This document shows, piece by piece, positions 1 to 8,461 of a DNA stretch of 64,000 nucleotides. Each line of letters begins with the position of its first letter. The stretch's first letter is position 1. The DNA lies in assembly GCA_963733885.1 (NCBI GenBank), contig CAVTES010000006.1:530293-594292 (forward strand). Direction: 5' to 3'. The notes beneath the pieces are model-generated. The model worked only from the letters and a program-made list of their open reading frames with translations. It did not search any database and had not been told where the DNA came from. Made by a program: the position numbers and the translations under genes. Source of the stretch: JACVRW01 sp963733885. GTDB taxonomy: Bacteria; Actinomycetota; Thermoleophilia; Solirubrobacterales; Thermoleophilaceae.

Positions 1-215
1 AGCTCGACTTCATGCTCGACAACGCCGAGGCGATCGTGGTGTCGGCGATCGAGCGCAAGGAGAGCCGCGGGGCGCAGTTCCGCACCGACTACCCCAAGCG
101 AAACGACGGCGAGTGGCTCAAGCACATCAACGTCGAGGCGAACGGCGGCGAGCCCGAGATCTCCTACTCGGAGGTCACGATGACACAGTGGGAGCCCCAG
201 GAACGAACGTATTAA
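1..215 (+). CDS. sdhA: Succinate dehydrogenase flavoprotein subunit, C-terminal end (partial)
   Basis: Only about the last 70 codons are in the window; the gene continues to the left. The tail RTDYPKRNDGEWLKHI is the conserved C-terminal signature of succinate dehydrogenase/fumarate reductase flavoproteins, which carry FAD and oxidise succinate at the membrane. The TAA stop (213-215) is directly followed by the ATG of the iron-sulfur subunit at 216 with no spacer, so the two are translationally coupled. The assignment rests on this signature plus the neighbouring iron-sulfur and CCG subunits. Confidence 0.88.
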   Translation, partial: LDFMLDNAEAIVVSAIERKESRGAQFRTDYPKRNDGEWLKHINVEANGGEPEISYSEVTMTQWEPQERTY

Positions 216-1335
216 ATGGCCGACTTCAAGCTGAAAATCCGCCGCTTCGAACCTGAGTCCGCCGAGCCGGCCTACTGGGCCGACTACGACGTGGACCTTC
301 CGCCGGAGCGCTCTGTGCTCGACGGCGATCCTACAGGTCAAGGACCGTGAGGACGGGTCGATCGCCATCCGCTGCTCCTGCCGCGCCGCGATCTGCGGCT
401 CCTGCGGGGTGCGCATCAACGGGAAGTCGGCGCTCGCCTGCAACACGAAGCTCGGGGACGCCGCCGAGCGCGCCCGCGACGGCGCGATCACCGTCGAGCC
501 GATGGGCAACATGCCGGTGCTCAAGGACCTGGTCACCGACATGGAGGCGGTCCACTGGAAGAAGGTGCGCCGCGTGGTGCCGTGGCTGCTCCCGGCCGAG
601 GAGCCGCCCGAGAACCAGGAGTACATCGTGCCGGCGGAGGCGATGCTGGACGTGACCCAGGCCATGGCCTGCATCCACTGCGGCGCGTGCGTGTCCGCCT
701 GCCTCTCGATGGAGGTCGACCCGGACTTCATCGGGCCCGCCGCGCTCGCCAAGGCCTACCGCTTCGTGGGCGACCCGCGCGACGGCGAGCACGAGTCCCG
801 GCTGAAGGACCTGGCCGAGGACCCGCACGGCATCTACGACTGCACCCACTGCTTCGCCTGCGTGGAGGTCTGCCCCAAGGACGTGGCGCCGATGGACCAG
901 ATCATGCGCCTGCGCCGCCGCGCCACCGGCGACTTCGAGATCAAGGACTCAAATAACGGCTACGGCCACGAGAAGGCCTTCCTGAACATCGTCGAGAAGT
1001 GGGGCACCCACCACGAGGCGCAGCTGCTGCCGCGCTCGTTCGGCCAGGGGTCGCTGGTGAAGGGCCAGCTCAGCCCGAACGGCGCGAAGCAGCTCACCCG
1101 CGAGCTGCCCACCGCCGCGCGCGGCGTCCTCTCGGGGAAGGTCTCGCCGAAGAAGGCCCTGATCCACCCGAAGCTGCCGGACCAGAGCCAGGTGCGGCGC
1201 ATCTTCAAGGAGATCGAGTCCAAGGACGAGCGCCTCGAGCTGAACCTCTACATCGTGGGAGAGGAAGCCGGCGAGCCTGGCGCCACGCCGATTGAGGAGG
1301 AGCCCGCGATCGCCGAAGGGAGCCAGGAATCGTGA
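216..1335 (+). CDS. sdhB: Succinate dehydrogenase/fumarate reductase iron-sulfur subunit, frameshifted
   Basis: The iron-sulfur subunit passes electrons from SdhA to quinone. Reading from ATG 216, the frame hits a stop near 350; reading continues correctly if one base is removed near 321-325 (GACGGCGATC looks like GACGCGATC with an extra G). After correction the order is a 2Fe-2S ferredoxin domain (CSCRAAICGSCG), then CIHCGACVSAC and CTHCFACVEVCP cluster motifs. A C-terminal extension of about 120 residues follows the last cluster, longer than in classical SdhB and typical of enzymes that pair with a cysteine-rich CCG subunit instead of SdhC/SdhD. The stop overlaps the next start by 4 bp (GTGA). 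The frameshift is more likely a sequence error than a real lesion because both parts are well conserved. Confidence 0.88.
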
Positions 1336-2235
1336 AGCTCGCCTACTGGCCCGGGTGCGTGTCCCGCGGCTTCACCCCGGAGCTGCACGGCTCGATGGCC
1401 CTGGTCGCACCCCTGCTCGACCTCGAGCTTGTCGAGCTCGACCGCGCCAACTGCTGCGGCGCCGGCGTGATCGCCGAGCACAACCAGGAGTTGGTGGACA
1501 CCCTCAACGCGCGCACGTTCGCGATGGCTCAGCGGGTGGACGGCGCGGCGGGGATGATGAACATCTGCTCCACCTGCCAGGGCGCCCAGTCGGAGTGCCA
1601 GGAGCGGCTCGACGCCTTGTCCGAATACCGCGCGGAGGTGAACACCCACCTCCAGCCCGAGGGCCTCTCCTACGAGACCGGCAACTACTGGTGGAACAAG
1701 AACTTCCTATGGATCCTCGCCGAGGAGATCGGGTTCGACACGCGTGCGGGACCGCGTCAAGCGGCCGCTCGAAGGGCTCCGGATCGCGCCGTTCTACGGC
1801 TGCTACATCGTGCGGCCGACCAAGCGGCTCGGCTTCGACGAGCACCCCGGGCGCGACGATTACCTGGGCGACCTGATCGAGGTCCTGGGCGCGGAGCCGG
1901 TGGAGTACGCGGGCGCGCGCAAGTGCTGCGGGTTCCCGATCATCACGATGAACCGCACCACCTCGCTGCGCCAGGCCGGCCGTCACGTGGCCGACGCGAT
2001 CGACGCCGGGGCGGACTGCATGGTCACGCCCTGCCCGCTCTGCCACCTCAACCTCGACCTGCAGCAGCCGGCGGCGGCGAGCTTCGTGGAGCGGGACCTC
2101 GACCTGCCGGTCCTGCACCTGCCGCAGATGGTGGGCCTGGCTCTCGGGGTTGAGCCGAAGGAGCTGGGCATGGGCAAGCACGTGGTGTCCACGCGCGACG
2201 TGGTGCGCAAGGTCGCTCAGCTCGCCGCGGCCTGA
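1332..2235 (+). CDS. CCG-domain (HdrB-like) succinate dehydrogenase membrane-anchor subunit, frameshifted
   Basis: Two cysteine-rich CCG domains are visible: YWPGCVSRG, NCCGAG and CSTCQ in the first half, and YGCY, KCCGFP and CPLCH in the second. This is the heterodisulfide-reductase subunit B fold, used as the SdhC/SdhE-type subunit in non-classical succinate dehydrogenases, where it binds an Fe-S cluster and anchors the SdhAB pair. GTG 1332 overlaps the sdhB stop, so the three genes form one operon. The two halves are in different frames; one extra base near 1740 explains it. The original frame would otherwise run on as an unrelated Arg-rich tail. The join is inferred from the domain layout. 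Confidence 0.85.
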
Positions 2236-2251
2236 GCCTGATGCCGGCCGG

Positions 2252-2623
2252 CTACAGGGCGAACTCGAACCAGACGTGCGTGGAGCCCTCGTGGGCGCCC
2301 CACCGGTCCGAGAGCGTCTGCACCAGCGGCAGGCCCCAGCCACCGGGCGTATGGACCTCGCCGCGGTCGCGCAGGACGGCGAGGAAGCCCTTGCCCTGAT
2401 CGACGACCTCGGTCCGGAAGCGGCCGTCGGCGCGCTCGAAAGTCACGCTGATGTCGCCGTCGCCGCCGTACTTCACGGCGTTGCTCACGAGCTCGCTGAC
2501 CAGCAGCTCGGCGTCGCATAGGCGCCGGGCCGGCAGGCCGTGATTGAAGTCCGCGAGCCTCTCGCGTGCCACGCGCGGCGATGTTCGCGCATGCCGAAGG
2601 TGAACTGTCAGCCGTCGCCTCAT
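2252..2623 (-). CDS. Anti-sigma factor-type ATP-binding protein (HATPase_c_2, RsbW-like)
   Basis: A small cytoplasmic GHKL ATPase of about 123 residues. The N-box is ELVSNAVKYGG, the G1 box DQGKGF and the G2 box GGWGLPLV, in the spacing of RsbW/SpoIIAB serine kinases that phosphorylate anti-sigma antagonists or bind sigma factors. ATG 2623 is preferred; an upstream in-frame ATG at 2674 would place the 5' end inside the hairpin at 2678-2710. It is convergent with the CCG subunit gene and divergent from the LuxR-type regulator at 2887, so the two may share a control region. Its partner sigma factor or antagonist is not in the window. Confidence 0.8.
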   Translation of the reverse strand: MRRRLTVHLRHARTSPRVARERLADFNHGLPARRLCDAELLVSELVSNAVKYGGDGDISVTFERADGRFRTEVVDQGKGFLAVLRDRGEVHTPGGWGLPLVQTLSDRWGAHEGSTHVWFEFAL

Positions 2624-2677
2624 AACCGCCTCGGCTCGGGAGATACCCGGAACGGCTGATTGAAACTCCCCCAAAAC

Positions 2678-2710
2678 GAGGAAACCGGCCAGATGCCGGC
2701 CGGTTTCCTC
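2678..2710 (-). terminator. Perfect 13-bp hairpin upstream of the RsbW-like gene
   Basis: GAGGAAACCGGCC (2678-2690) and its exact reverse complement (2698-2710) flank a 7-nt loop. On the minus strand the stem is followed by CGTTTT, so it has the shape of an intrinsic terminator or attenuator in the leader of the ATPase gene. No minus-strand gene lies immediately upstream, which favours a leader attenuator over a simple gene-end terminator. Confidence 0.5.
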
Positions 2711-2832
2711 TCGCTAGGCGTACCCCATTTCCGCCCTGGAATTTCTGAAGTCTGCTGAAGAGGGTGCCCGGCAGGAGCCTTGTCCTCGCCACCCCTGAGG
2801 TGGGATTTCGAGGGGAGGCGAGGTGTGATCTT

Positions 2833-2854
2833 GGGGGGAGGCGAACCTCCCCCC
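2833..2854 (+). promoter_or_regulatory. G-rich 9-bp hairpin in the leader of the LuxR-type gene
   Basis: GGGGGGAGG (2833-2841), a CGAA tetraloop and CCTCCCCCC (2846-2854) form a perfect stem 32 bp before the ATG at 2887. The right arm is complementary to a Shine-Dalgarno-like GGGGGGAGG, so the hairpin could hide ribosome-binding sequence; this function is inference. Confidence 0.4.
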
Positions 2855-2886
2855 TTCTCCCCCCTCCCGGCGTACACTGCGGCGCC

Positions 2887-3528
2887 ATGCCCTCAGTCGT
2901 CTCCGCCAAGTTCGAGGACCTCGTCGCGGTCGGCCTAGGCGTGCTGATCTCCGAGGACCCCAACCTCGACCTTGTCGCGGCCGGGGTGCCGATGGAGGAG
3001 GTCCGGAGCGCGATCGAGAAGCACAGGCCCGCCGTGGCGCTGCTCAACTTCGGAACGCTGCGGGCGCCCGGCGACGTGTACGAGCTGCACCAGGCCTATC
3101 CGGACACGCGCATCGTGGTGCTCGCCAACCGCCCGACGGCGGCCGAGTGCAACCAGATGCTCTCCTTCGGCGCCACGGCCTGCCTCTCGAAGGAGACCGA
3201 GGCACGGGACATCATCAATGCGATCCACCTGGCATCGCGCGGGATGCACGTGCTGCCCCGCTCAGCCGCGGCGGGCAGCGGGAGCACCCTGGACATCATC
3301 GGCGCGGAGCTGCTCACGCCACGCGAGGTAGAGGTGCTCGAGCAGCTGCACGACGGGGCGACCAACGCGCAGATCGCGCAGCGGCTCTCGATCGGAATCG
3401 AGACCGTGCGCACCCACGCGCGCAACATCTACCGCAAGCTCGGGATCGGTTCGCGGCGCGACCTGCCGCGCCTCGCGCGGCAGGAGCCGATCGTGGTGGA
3501 CGCCGATCGGCGTCCCGTGAACCGCTAG
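2887..3528 (+). CDS. LuxR/NarL-family response regulator-like transcription factor
   Basis: A 213-residue regulator. Residues 1-120 look like a receiver domain, but the position of the phospho-accepting Asp reads ALLNFGTL (Asn), so conventional phosphorylation is doubtful. The C-terminal part is a classical LuxR HTH: LLTPREVEVLEQLHDGATNA followed by IAQRLSIGIETVRTHARNIYRKLGIGSR. ATG 2887 was chosen over an upstream in-frame start at 2764 because the homologous part begins here and the upstream stretch is G/C-rich leader with a hairpin. Its stop shares the palindrome CTAG with the stop of the convergent clostripain gene. Target genes are unknown. Confidence 0.8.
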   Translation: MPSVVSAKFEDLVAVGLGVLISEDPNLDLVAAGVPMEEVRSAIEKHRPAVALLNFGTLRAPGDVYELHQAYPDTRIVVLANRPTAAECNQMLSFGATACLSKETEARDIINAIHLASRGMHVLPRSAAAGSGSTLDIIGAELLTPREVEVLEQLHDGATNAQIAQRLSIGIETVRTHARNIYRKLGIGSRRDLPRLARQEPIVVDADRRPVNR

Positions 3529-4766
3529 CCGGACCGCGCCGCGCGGTGGTAGTTCCGCAGGAAGTTGTCCCAGCGGTGCTGCTTCGCGAAGCGCAGGTCC
3601 TTGTAGTACGGCGAGATGCCCCAGCCCGGGTGGGGCATGTAGGCGGTGACCCCGCCGCATTGCTTGACCTTCTCGCCGCGGTGGCCCTCGGCCAGCACCC
3701 AGCTGTTCGGGGCGAGCGAGTCGACCACGTTCTTCGCCGCTCGCTTAACCCCGGTCCCGACCCGGCGCCTGCGGAGCTCCGAGGCGAAGTCGCGCAGGTC
3801 GAACAGGTCGCCCTGGAACCCGGCCGTTCGCATGTGGGCCGCCTGGACCTGGCCGACCCCGCTCTGGCGCATGTGCGTGGTCAGCGCGCCGGCGAGCCCG
3901 TCGAGCGCCGTGCTGAACGGCTTGACGCCGTCGGCTGCGATGGCGCACTGGGTGACCGGCCACTGGCCCCGCTGGTTGGCGTAGGACTGGATGTAGCGCC
4001 GGACGACGGCCTCCCCGAGCTTCGCGCCGTCCATTGTGGGCCTGGCCGCGAGGTCCTTGAGGATGGCGGTGTACGGCCAGCCGTCGCCAGGCTCGAGCTC
4101 CTCTGAGCCGACCACGTTGAGCGCGTTCGTGCGCGCCTGATAGGCCACCTCCAGCGTGCTCATCAGGCACGCGTCCATGCCGAGCAGGTCGAACGGCTGG
4201 CCGAGCTCCTCGTGCGCCTTGGCCAGGACCCGGTCGAGCTCGATCGTGTCGAGCGAGTGGCCGGTGCCGTCGTCGCTCGCGATGCCGCGCTCCTCCTGGT
4301 CGCCCAGCGCCAGGACCTGCTGGACGGAGGTACCGAACAAGGAGCGGGCGATCTTCTGGTTTGAGCGGAGTGCGAGCTCCCGCGCGGTGACTCCCCCGTC
4401 CCGCCTGCCGCGGACCTGCTCGTAGAGGTCCTCGAGATCGTCCGGCTGCCAGCCGCTCCCGTGATTCCACACCACCAGCGCGTAGCGCTCGGCCGGCGCC
4501 TTCTGCTTCGCCCAGCGGATGAAGTCGAGCATCGTCTGGGGACTGCCGGAGTCCGCGTTGCCGAGGTTCTTCTTCACGTCGCCGGCGGGGCGCTTTGCCA
4601 CGATCAGCTGCTGGGCACCCCTGCCGTTCTGGCGTTTGATGAAGGCCGCGAGCTTCACGTCGTCCGACGAGCCGACCTTGCGCATCTCCTTCAGGTCCTT
4701 GGTGGCAAAGTCGGACAGGTTGTTGAAGCCGGCCATGTAGACCATGAACGTCCATTTCGCAGGCAT
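3525..4766 (-). CDS. Clostripain-related cysteine peptidase (family C11)
   Basis: A 413-residue protein starting MPAKWTFMVYMAGFNNLS, the usual N-terminus of clostripain-like C11 peptidases. The catalytic dyad is visible: His in VVWNHGSGW and Cys in LLGMDACLMSTLEVAYQ. No signal peptide is evident, so a cytoplasmic role is likely unless it is exported another way. C11 enzymes usually cleave after Arg or Lys. The gene stands alone on the minus strand, converges on the LuxR-type gene (both stops share CTAG), and lies upstream of asd with a short gap holding a hairpin. Confidence 0.85.
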   Translation of the reverse strand: MPAKWTFMVYMAGFNNLSDFATKDLKEMRKVGSSDDVKLAAFIKRQNGRGAQQLIVAKRPAGDVKKNLGNADSGSPQTMLDFIRWAKQKAPAERYALVVWNHGSGWQPDDLEDLYEQVRGRRDGGVTARELALRSNQKIARSLFGTSVQQVLALGDQEERGIASDDGTGHSLDTIELDRVLAKAHEELGQPFDLLGMDACLMSTLEVAYQARTNALNVVGSEELEPGDGWPYTAILKDLAARPTMDGAKLGEAVVRRYIQSYANQRGQWPVTQCAIAADGVKPFSTALDGLAGALTTHMRQSGVGQVQAAHMRTAGFQGDLFDLRDFASELRRRRVGTGVKRAAKNVVDSLAPNSWVLAEGHRGEKVKQCGGVTAYMPHPGWGISPYYKDLRFAKQHRWDNFLRNYHRAARSG

Positions 4767-4786
4767 GAGCGCGACCTTACTACCAG

Positions 4787-4808
4787 GCCCGGGCTACTAC
4801 GCCCGGGC
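4787..4808 (-). terminator. Hairpin with the asd stop codon in its loop
   Basis: GCCCGGGC occurs at 4787-4794 and 4801-4808 around a TACTAC loop that contains the asd stop codon (4797-4799). The 8-bp all-GC stem sits exactly at the gene end, but there is no T-run, so it may act as an RNA 3'-end stabiliser or weak terminator. Confidence 0.45.
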
Positions 4809-5822
4809 GGCGCGGACGAGGCCGCGGACGCTCAGCAGCTCCGCCACCTGGACCGCGTTGGTGGCCGCGCCCTTGCGGAGGTTGTCGCCCACGATCCAGA
4901 GGTTCAGGCAGCGCTCGTGCGAGGGGTCGCGACGCACGCGCCCGACGAGCACGTCGTCGCGGCCCGCCACGTCGACGGCGGTCGGATAGATCGCGTTGGC
5001 GGGGTCGTCCACCACCACCACGCCCGGCGCCTTAGCGAGCAGCTCGCGGCACTCGTCGGGCGAGAGCGGCGCGCGCGTCTGGACGTTGGCCGACACCGAA
5101 TGCCCCGTGAAGACCGGGACGCGCGCGCACGTGGCCGACACCGCGACGTCGGAGCGGCCGAGGATCTTGCGCGTCTCGAACATGCACTTGCGCTCTTCGG
5201 TCGTGTAGTCGTCACCGTCCTTGAAGGTCTCCACCTGGGGGAGGACGTTGAAGGCGATCTGGTGCGGGTACACCGCGGGGGCCGGCAGCTCGTGCGCTTC
5301 GACCACGGCCTCCGCCTGCCGGTGCAGCTCGTCCACGGCGCGCTGGCCGGTGCCGGAGACGGCCTGGTACGTGGACATGATGACCCGCTCGATCCCCACG
5401 CTGCGGAGGATCGGCCCGAGCGCCATCACCGTCTGCATGGTCGTGCAGTTGGGGTTGGCGACGATGCCGCGATGCTCCTGGAGCGCGTCAGGGTTCACCT
5501 CAGCGACCACGAGTGGCACGTCGTCCGACATGCGCCACTGGGAGGAGTTGTCGACGACGACGGCCCCGGCCTCGACGAAGCGCGGGGCCCACTCGGCGCT
5601 TGTGCTCGAGCCGGCGCTGAACAACGCGAGATCGAAGCCTTGGATTGAGTCCTCAGAGAGAGCGACCACGGTCAGGTCGGTGTCTCCATAGTCGATCTTG
5701 CGGCCCTCTGAGCGCTCGCTCGCGAACGGCACGATCTCGTCCGCGGCGAACGAGCGCTCGCGCATGACGCCCAGGATCGTGGAACCGACGGCGCCGGTGG
5801 CGCCCACTACCGCGACCCTCAT
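4797..5822 (-). CDS. asd: Aspartate-semialdehyde dehydrogenase
   Basis: A 341-residue NADPH-dependent enzyme that converts aspartyl phosphate to aspartate semialdehyde in the lysine/threonine/methionine pathway. The N-terminal nucleotide motif is VAVVGATGAVGS; the catalytic Cys lies in VANPNCTTMQ, and STYQAVSGTGQ follows. The length is normal. The ATG at 5822 overlaps the lysC stop in an ATGA, so the two consecutive pathway enzymes are translationally coupled. The gene is intact despite several frameshifts elsewhere in the window. Confidence 0.96.
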   Translation of the reverse strand: MRVAVVGATGAVGSTILGVMRERSFAADEIVPFASERSEGRKIDYGDTDLTVVALSEDSIQGFDLALFSAGSSTSAEWAPRFVEAGAVVVDNSSQWRMSDDVPLVVAEVNPDALQEHRGIVANPNCTTMQTVMALGPILRSVGIERVIMSTYQAVSGTGQRAVDELHRQAEAVVEAHELPAPAVYPHQIAFNVLPQVETFKDGDDYTTEERKCMFETRKILGRSDVAVSATCARVPVFTGHSVSANVQTRAPLSPDECRELLAKAPGVVVVDDPANAIYPTAVDVAGRDDVLVGRVRRDPSHERCLNLWIVGDNLRKGAATNAVQVAELLSVRGLVRAARA

Positions 5823-7117
5823 GCCGCGTCCTGTGCGCCGGGGTCGACCTTGGGCCGGTGGTCGCCGGCCACGTCCTCGGGCAGCACCGCGTCCGCGCCG
5901 AGCTCGAAGGCGGTGTGCAGCTGGCGCACGGCGGTCTCCACGTGCTCCTCGCGCACCACGCAGGAGATCTTGATCGGAGAGGTCGAAATCATCTCGATGT
6001 TGACCTCGGCCTCGCCCAGCACGGTCAGCGCGCGGGCGGCCACGCCGGGGTGGCTCTTCATTCCCGCCCCGACGAGCGAGACCTTCCCCATGTGCTCGTC
6101 GGTCTGGATGCCGCCGAAGCCGAGCTCTCCCTGGAGCGGCTCGAGCGCCTCGCAGGCGTCCACGAGGTCGTCGCGCGGAACGGTGACCGACATGTCGGCC
6201 AGGTGCCCGTCGCTGAGGGGCTCGTTCTGGATGATCATGTCGACGTTCACGTTGGCGCCCGCGAGCGCCGTGAGCACGCGACCGGCGATGCCGGGGCGGT
6301 CGGGGAGGCCCATGAGGGTGATGCGGGCCTCCGAGGTGGAGTGCGTGACGGCGGTAACCAGCGGTCGTTCCATGGTCAGCTCCTCGTCCTGAACCACGGT
6401 ACCGGGTCCATCCTCGAAACTGGACCGGCAGTGGATCGTGACGCCGTGGTTGCGGGCGTACTCGACCGAGCGCAGCTGCAGCACGCCCGCGCCGGAGGCC
6501 GCCATCTCGAGCATCTCCTCGAAGGTGAGCACCGGCAGCTTGCGCGCGTCGGGAACGATGCGGGGGTCGGCGCTGAACACCCCGGCGACGTCCGTGAAGA
6601 TCTCGCAGACCTCGGCGCCCAGCGCGGCCGCGAGCGCCACCGCCGTGGTGTCGGAGCCACCCCGGCCAAGGGTCGTTACGTCGAGCGACCGCTGCGAGAC
6701 CCCCTGGAATCCGGCCACCAGCACGACCTTGCCCCCGTCGAGCGCGTCGCGGATGCGGTGGGCCTTGACCTCCAGGATGCGCGCCTTGGTGTGGCCGCTG
6801 TCCGTGACGATGCCGGCCTGCGAGCCGGTCAGAGAGATCGCCTCGCGGCCCAGGTCGTTGATGACCATGGCGGCAAGTGCGCACGTGACGCGCTCGCCGG
6901 TCGAGAGCAGCATGTCCATCTCGCGCGGATGGGGCCGCGGCGACACCTCGTGCGCGAGCGCCACCAGCTCGTCCGTGTGCTTGCCGCGCGCCGACAGCAC
7001 CGCCACCACGTGGTTCCCCTCCCCCGCCCGCTGCACGATGCGCCGCGCCGCGCGCTGGATCCGCTCGGCATCGGCAACGGAGGTGCCACCGAACTTCATG
7101 ACGACGGTCTCGGCCAA
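5819..7117 (-). CDS. lysC: Aspartate kinase
   Basis: Catalyses phosphorylation of aspartate, the first step of the aspartate-family pathway. The N-terminus VVMKFGGTSVADAERI is the kinase signature, and GRGGSDTTAVALAAALGA and FTDVAGVFSADPRIVPDA are further catalytic blocks. The last roughly 150 residues hold two ACT domains (ITLMGLPDRPGIAGRV and VSLVGAGMKSHPGVAAR), so allosteric feedback by lysine and/or threonine is expected. A TTG start at 7117 gives the usual MAETVVMKFGG beginning; the longer frame to 7198 runs through the inverted repeat at 7150-7200 and is less likely. Operon with asd (4-bp overlap). Confidence 0.95.
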   Translation of the reverse strand: MAETVVMKFGGTSVADAERIQRAARRIVQRAGEGNHVVAVLSARGKHTDELVALAHEVSPRPHPREMDMLLSTGERVTCALAAMVINDLGREAISLTGSQAGIVTDSGHTKARILEVKAHRIRDALDGGKVVLVAGFQGVSQRSLDVTTLGRGGSDTTAVALAAALGAEVCEIFTDVAGVFSADPRIVPDARKLPVLTFEEMLEMAASGAGVLQLRSVEYARNHGVTIHCRSSFEDGPGTVVQDEELTMERPLVTAVTHSTSEARITLMGLPDRPGIAGRVLTALAGANVNVDMIIQNEPLSDGHLADMSVTVPRDDLVDACEALEPLQGELGFGGIQTDEHMGKVSLVGAGMKSHPGVAARALTVLGEAEVNIEMISTSPIKISCVVREEHVETAVRQLHTAFELGADAVLPEDVAGDHRPKVDPGAQDAA

Positions 7118-7149
7118 GGGCCGAACGATAGCCCCGGCGCCCGCGACCG

Positions 7150-7200
7150 GAGTGTGGGCCCTCAAAGGCGCCATATGCGTGACCCTGAGGGCCCACACTC
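7150..7200. promoter_or_regulatory. 15-bp perfect inverted repeat between lysC and the GH3 gene
   Basis: GAGTGTGGGCCCTCA (7150-7164) and its exact complement (7186-7200) are separated by 21 nt. It lies in the divergent intergenic region, about 33 bp upstream of the lysC start and about 19 bp upstream of the GH3 start. A terminator is unlikely between two 5' ends, so an operator, or a leader hairpin for either transcript, is more plausible. Confidence 0.5.
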
Positions 7201-7218
7201 GGGAGTAGCGTTACGAGA

Positions 7219-8461
7219 GTGCGCCGAGCGCAACGGCCGACCATCCTCCTTGGTTGCCGTCGTTGCGCTTGTCGCGGCGGCCGCGGGCGTGGTCGTGGGC
7301 GCCAACCAGGGCAACGAAGAGGAGACCGAAGGCCCGCCGCCCGCCCGTGCGGGAAAGCCCCTCGACCGCACCTCGTTCCTGGCCCGCATCATCCCCGCGC
7401 GCCAAGAGGAGCGGCCCGCCGTCCGCGGCCCCACCGTCCCCCGGAGCGTCGCCGACCTCGCACGCCGGCTTCCCCTCGAGCGCAAGGTCGCCCAGCTCTT
7501 CCTGTTCGGCTTCGAGGGCACGGACCTGACCGCCGAGATCTACCGCCGCCTGCGTCGCCAAGACCTCGGCGGCATCGTGCTCGCCGGTCGGAACTACACG
7601 GGCGACCCGAGCCTGCTCGGCCAGCTCGGCGGCGAGGCCGCCGTCATAGCCAGCCAGGAAGGCCACGTATCCCCCTGGGTGCTCGCCGTTCAAGACGGTG
7701 GGGAGTTCAACGAGCTCGAAGGCCTGCCACCCGCGCTGGCAGGCGCCGACCTTGCATCAACGGAGGAGGCCGCCATCCAGGCAACGGAAACCGCCCGCAC
7801 CCTGCGCGACCTCAACATCACCGGCCTGCTCGGCCCCGTGGTGGATGTGGGCTTCGAGTCCGGCTCCGCGCTCGGGGCGCGCGTGTACTCCGACGACCCC
7901 GAGGAGGTCTCCGCCTACGCCGAGGCGATGGTCCGCAGCCTACCGTCAGGAGCCCCTGTTTGGGGCGGTCAAGCACTTCCCGGGGCTCGGCGCGGCCGAA
8001 CCAGTCGACCGAGCTGGGCCCCGCCAGCGTCGGCCTCGACCTTGAGCAACTGCGCCAGCGCGACCTGCGGCCGTTCCGAGCCGCCATCGAGGCCGGCGCC
8101 CCGGGCGTGTTGCTCTCGCATGCGCTCTACCCCGTCAGCGACTTCACCCAGCCCGGCTCGCTAACCCGGGCGATCGCCACCGATCTGTTGCGCGGCGAGC
8201 TCCGCTTCGAGGGCGTGGCGATCACGGACGACCTGGCAGATCCGGCCATCACCTCGTCCTACTCGGTGCCGGACGCCGCGCGTGCGGGCGCTCAAGGCCG
8301 GCGCCGACCTGCTCTTCATCTCGGGTCCGGCGGGCGATCAGCAGGCGGCCTACGCCGCGGTGCTGGGCGCCGTGCGCAGCGGCGACGTCCCGCCCCGGCG
8401 CCTGAACGACGCGCTGCTGCGGGCGCTCGAGGCCAAGGAGGACTACGGGCTGATCAGGTGA
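7219..8461 (+). CDS. Glycoside hydrolase family 3 protein (NagZ-like), with four frameshifts
   Basis: The reading frame steps +1 four times (near 7252, 7939, 7998 and 8280) and ends in a coherent protein: a short basic start, a hydrophobic anchor (VALVAAAAGVVVGA), then an (alpha/beta)8 GH3 barrel with LFLFGFEGTDL, GGIVLAGRNY, VKHFPGLGAA, LLSHALYP and VAITDDLADPA. NagZ-type enzymes hydrolyse beta-N-acetylglucosaminides; the KHFPG block and the DD segment match, but the His/Asp catalytic loop is poorly recognisable, so the substrate is uncertain. Four +1 shifts in 1.24 kb suggest either a dense patch of sequence errors or a decaying gene. It converges on the oxidoreductase with an 8-bp overlap of gene ends. 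Confidence 0.7.

Noticed and set aside
216..350. Programmed +1 frameshifting in sdhB and others
   Set aside because: There is no slippery sequence or stimulatory structure in common, and the shifts occur in many unrelated genes, so sequence error is more economical.
5858..8164. 768-residue plus-strand frame antisense to lysC
   Set aside because: The first two thirds are the reverse of lysC; only the end coincides with part of the GH3 gene.
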